Assembly (NCBI GenBank): GCA_964599885.1
Contig: CAZRHH010000026.1
Span: forward strand, 1 to 36,004
Source: CAZRHH01 sp964599885
GTDB lineage: Bacteria; Chloroflexota; Dehalococcoidia; DSTF01; JACRBR01
Direction of reading: 5' to 3'
Length of the DNA stretch: 36,004 bases
In this document: positions 34,186 to 36,004 of the stretch, one piece after another
How the letters are laid out: the number at the start of each line of letters is the position of its first letter
Position numbering within the stretch: the stretch's first letter is position 1
Program-made: the position numbers and the translations under genes
Notes under the pieces: generated by a model
The model's database searches: none
Seen by the model: the letters and a program-made list of their open reading frames with translations, nothing else
Told to the model about the DNA's origin: nothing

Positions 34186-34824
34186 CTACGGCGGCATCGC
34201 CAAGGCTCGTTGTCGGCACTCGTCGGCCTCGCTAGCGATTGGTCGCACGTCTGCGCCGGTCAGATCCAGATTGAGTATCGCTTCGACGGAAAGCTGCACC
34301 ATAAAGAGCGCTAACGTTCGGAGGTTGGTTCGCAAGACCGGTTCCCGAAATGGCTGGACTGTCCTGACAGTGCCGGCCTTAACATCCACGATGTGCCGCA
34401 GCGATTCCCATGTCGATGCGAAGTGGGACGCATTGGCGCTCAGATAGTTTCTGAGGTTTCGATTCGTTGCTGATATTGCCGCAGCCACGTCGCCGGCGCT
34501 CGGCGGACGCTGATCCAATACGCGTTCCAAATTTGCAGGATCGCGCACGTAGATGACCAGATTCGAGCATTCAAGCATGGGTCGCAACAAAGCGCCCGAT
34601 TCTTGTGCCAGCGAATCTAGCGACAAACTGTAGGACGCGAGCGCAAGATTGCGAATCTTTGCGACGTAGAGGCTCGAGACTCGCGCGAAGGGAGTTCCGA
34701 CTTCCATGAGTTTAGTGGAGCACGCATCGAACACCGCGAAGAGATCGGCTAGGAGCGCTGCTTCCCGAACTAGGCTGCCTTCCAGCGCTCGAAGGGCTTC
34801 CTCACGGCCAGACCAAAGATTCAA
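34186..34824 (-). CDS. Hypothetical helical protein
   Basis: About 212 residues, probably all alpha-helical and soluble. Leu/Ala-rich heptads run through REAALLADLFAVFDACSTKL, LALASYSLSLDSLAQESGAL and FMVQLSVEAILNLDLTG, and LRPMLECSNLVIYVRDP recalls the RPLLE-type helices of AbiV/DUF5677-like proteins, but the match is too weak to assign. The start is taken at TTG 34824; no clear ribosome binding site supports it and the true start may lie elsewhere. It is convergent with the membrane-protein gene, with a 67-base gap that has no obvious terminator. Confidence 0.5.
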   Translation of the reverse strand: MNLWSGREEALRALEGSLVREAALLADLFAVFDACSTKLMEVGTPFARVSSLYVAKIRNLALASYSLSLDSLAQESGALLRPMLECSNLVIYVRDPANLERVLDQRPPSAGDVAAAISATNRNLRNYLSANASHFASTWESLRHIVDVKAGTVRTVQPFREPVLRTNLRTLALFMVQLSVEAILNLDLTGADVRPIASEADECRQRALAMPP

Positions 34825-35035
34825 TTCGCACCGCGCTCGTCACAGCCAGGCGGCTCACCCCTAGCATGGCGCAGCTTACCATCGGGCACGTGTGGCCTAA
34901 CGTGGCCGTTTTCGTTAGTCGGAGATCTCCAACCCCGACTCGCTTCCCCGCTACGTGGTGCACAACATTTACCCATAGGCCTCGATGGGGAGGGAGTCCT
35001 TCCGGGCCGTCCCGACGGCATGCCACAATCAGCCC

Positions 35036-35419
35036 ATGAATCTCTTCAGCTGTCAGTACACGGTGGTGCCTGACCAGGGCGCCGGAACACATGGCGTGTA
35101 CTCGAAGCATGTGAAATACGTGACCGGTAAAGGCAGTCCTTCCGACATCGATTTCTGGGTTTCCCGCGATTGGCTGGGAACTCCGCATCCTCACAGGCTG
35201 CGATTGTTCTTTCGCAGTGTCGACGTCGAACCTCCGGAGCCATGGGACTTCTTCAGGCTGAAGATGCGATTGCCTGGAGACACTAGGCGAGAGTACTGCA
35301 GCGTCGAAGTTGACGGACGGGGAAACACAGCAATCACCGGTGTATACGTTGATGCCCCGAGCCTGAGTGAACCTCCGCCTCAGGACCTCATGTTGTGGGT
35401 ACTTGGGCGACACGCCTGA
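35036..35419 (+). CDS. Hypothetical small soluble protein
   Basis: 127 residues from ATG 35036; an upstream ATG at 34985 is less likely because its extra residues do not look coding. Probably beta-rich: VYSKHVKYVTGKGSPSDIDF, LRLFFRSVDVEPPEPWDFFR and CSVEVDGRGNTAITGVYVD alternate strands and turns. No signal peptide, membrane helix or known motif. It stands alone, with unrecognised sequence on both sides. The run of beta-pattern sequence supports a real gene, but function is unknown. Confidence 0.45.
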   Translation: MNLFSCQYTVVPDQGAGTHGVYSKHVKYVTGKGSPSDIDFWVSRDWLGTPHPHRLRLFFRSVDVEPPEPWDFFRLKMRLPGDTRREYCSVEVDGRGNTAITGVYVDAPSLSEPPPQDLMLWVLGRHA

Positions 35420-35789
35420 ACGAAGAGTGACATCCTCCACTCGGAGATCACAGGCAGGACAGGGATCAATGCTGCGTGATTATCCTGCCCTACCGCGACC
35501 GCTCGTTCGTACGATTCATCAGTGACCGCACCGGCGAGACGCGCTTCGCAATCAAGATGCTCGATGGCTCGCTCATTACCTGGGCGCCCACACCGGCCGA
35601 ACGAATTCTGCGCTGCGCTGGGCGTCGACGGCGCGACGGTTGCCATCGTCGGTAGGTTGCATGAACAGCATCGGCCCGGTGGTCACGTTCGGCGAATGCC
35701 TGAACGTCCTGTGCGGCTTTCGGGTCGAGATCGGAACACTGCCGGCGAGCTTCGATCTCTCTTGGAGTCGAGACCGCACCTAACCGCAG
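35420..35789. other. Gap with a possible gene fragment at 35476-35655 (+)
   Basis: From GTG 35476 a short plus-strand frame reads VIILPYRDRSFVRFISDRTG, then LDGSLITWAPTPAERILRCA, and degenerates before TAG at 35653-35655. The beginning looks like protein and the end does not, so it may be a gene remnant. The remaining bases show nothing. Confidence 0.3.
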
Positions 35790-35993
35790 TTACCGCATCG
35801 GAACGTGCTTGACTTCGTTGTCGACGATCCGCTGGATCGTCGCTCGCAGCTCCTCATCCGGCTCTGGCAGCTCGAACGAACCGGTATAGGTCTGCAGCTC
35901 TTTGTGCACCTCGACGAGCGTCGCCTTCGCCTCGTCCAGACTTTGCCGGATGCGCTCGTGCAGCACGTCCTCGCCGTCGTACTCCTCTGTCAT
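35790..35993 (-). CDS. Small acidic hypothetical protein at the window edge
   Basis: 67 residues from ATG 35993, mostly helical and rich in Glu/Asp (DVLHERIRQSLDEAKATLVE; ELPEPDEELRATIQRIVDNE). Only 11 bases of upstream sequence are visible, so a start beyond the window cannot be excluded. No family recognised; the amphipathic pattern suggests a small coiled-coil or partner protein. Confidence 0.45.
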   Translation of the reverse strand: MTEEYDGEDVLHERIRQSLDEAKATLVEVHKELQTYTGSFELPEPDEELRATIQRIVDNEVKHVPMR

Positions 35994-36004
35994 CGCATCG
36001 ATCT

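Noticed and set aside
1..36004. CRISPR array
   Set aside because: No regularly spaced repeats and no cas genes seen on either strand.

Overview
The window is GC-rich, densely coded bacterial DNA with short intergenic gaps, GTG/TTG as well as ATG starts, and clear AGGAGG-type ribosome binding sites. The gene content suggests a high-GC bacterium, tentatively Chloroflexota (Dehalococcoidia-like): a homoserine kinase next to a DUF4037 protein, a hydrolase-cyclase fusion, a haloalkane dehalogenase, and many receiver and c-di-GMP proteins. No rRNA or other marker gene is present to confirm this.

Layout. (1) 1-7.2 kb looks like ordinary chromosome: the 3' end of thrB, a lipoprotein and DUF4037 pair, a luciferase-domain protein, a decayed alpha/beta-hydrolase/adenylate-cyclase fusion, a DHFR-like reductase, two small membrane proteins, a degenerate gene and a haloalkane dehalogenase. 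(2) At 7500-7556 lies the 3' half of a class II tRNA-Leu(CAA), cut exactly at the anticodon loop. This is the expected signature of an integration site, and everything to its right is candidate inserted DNA. (3) 7.5-22 kb is a defence and mobile region: a degenerate gene, an AAA-ATPase/subtilase pair of the IetAS type behind tandem promoters, a relic of the type I restriction subunit HsdR, a tyrosine recombinase, a frameshifted nucleotidyltransferase bracketed by a 35-bp repeat, and a large PLD-SNF2 helicase overlapping an Eco57I/TaqI-like DNA methyltransferase, preceded by an unknown co-oriented gene. (4) 22.4-32.6 kb holds two facing signalling clusters, each ordered histidine kinase, receiver A, receiver B, c-di-GMP enzyme. 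One ends in an HD-GYP phosphodiesterase plus an extra receiver, the other in a PAS-GGDEF-EAL protein. The two are paralogous, and each has lost a different receiver. (5) 33-36 kb has a polytopic membrane protein and three small unrecognised genes.

How it fits together. The helicase and methyltransferase overlap by ATGA and look like a two-subunit modification/restriction system whose only visible nuclease-like motif is the PLD motif in the helicase. IetAS is a known toxin-antitoxin/defence pair. The recombinase, HsdR relic, repeat pair and half tRNA point to repeated gain and loss of defence cassettes. The signalling cluster should couple phosphotransfer to c-di-GMP turnover.

Caveat: about ten frameshifts are visible, in the cyclase fusion, HsdR relic, nucleotidyltransferase, receivers, GGDEF-EAL protein and two degenerate genes, while ORFs of 540-1177 codons are intact. 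Real decay is likely, but indel errors in the assembly cannot be excluded from the sequence alone.
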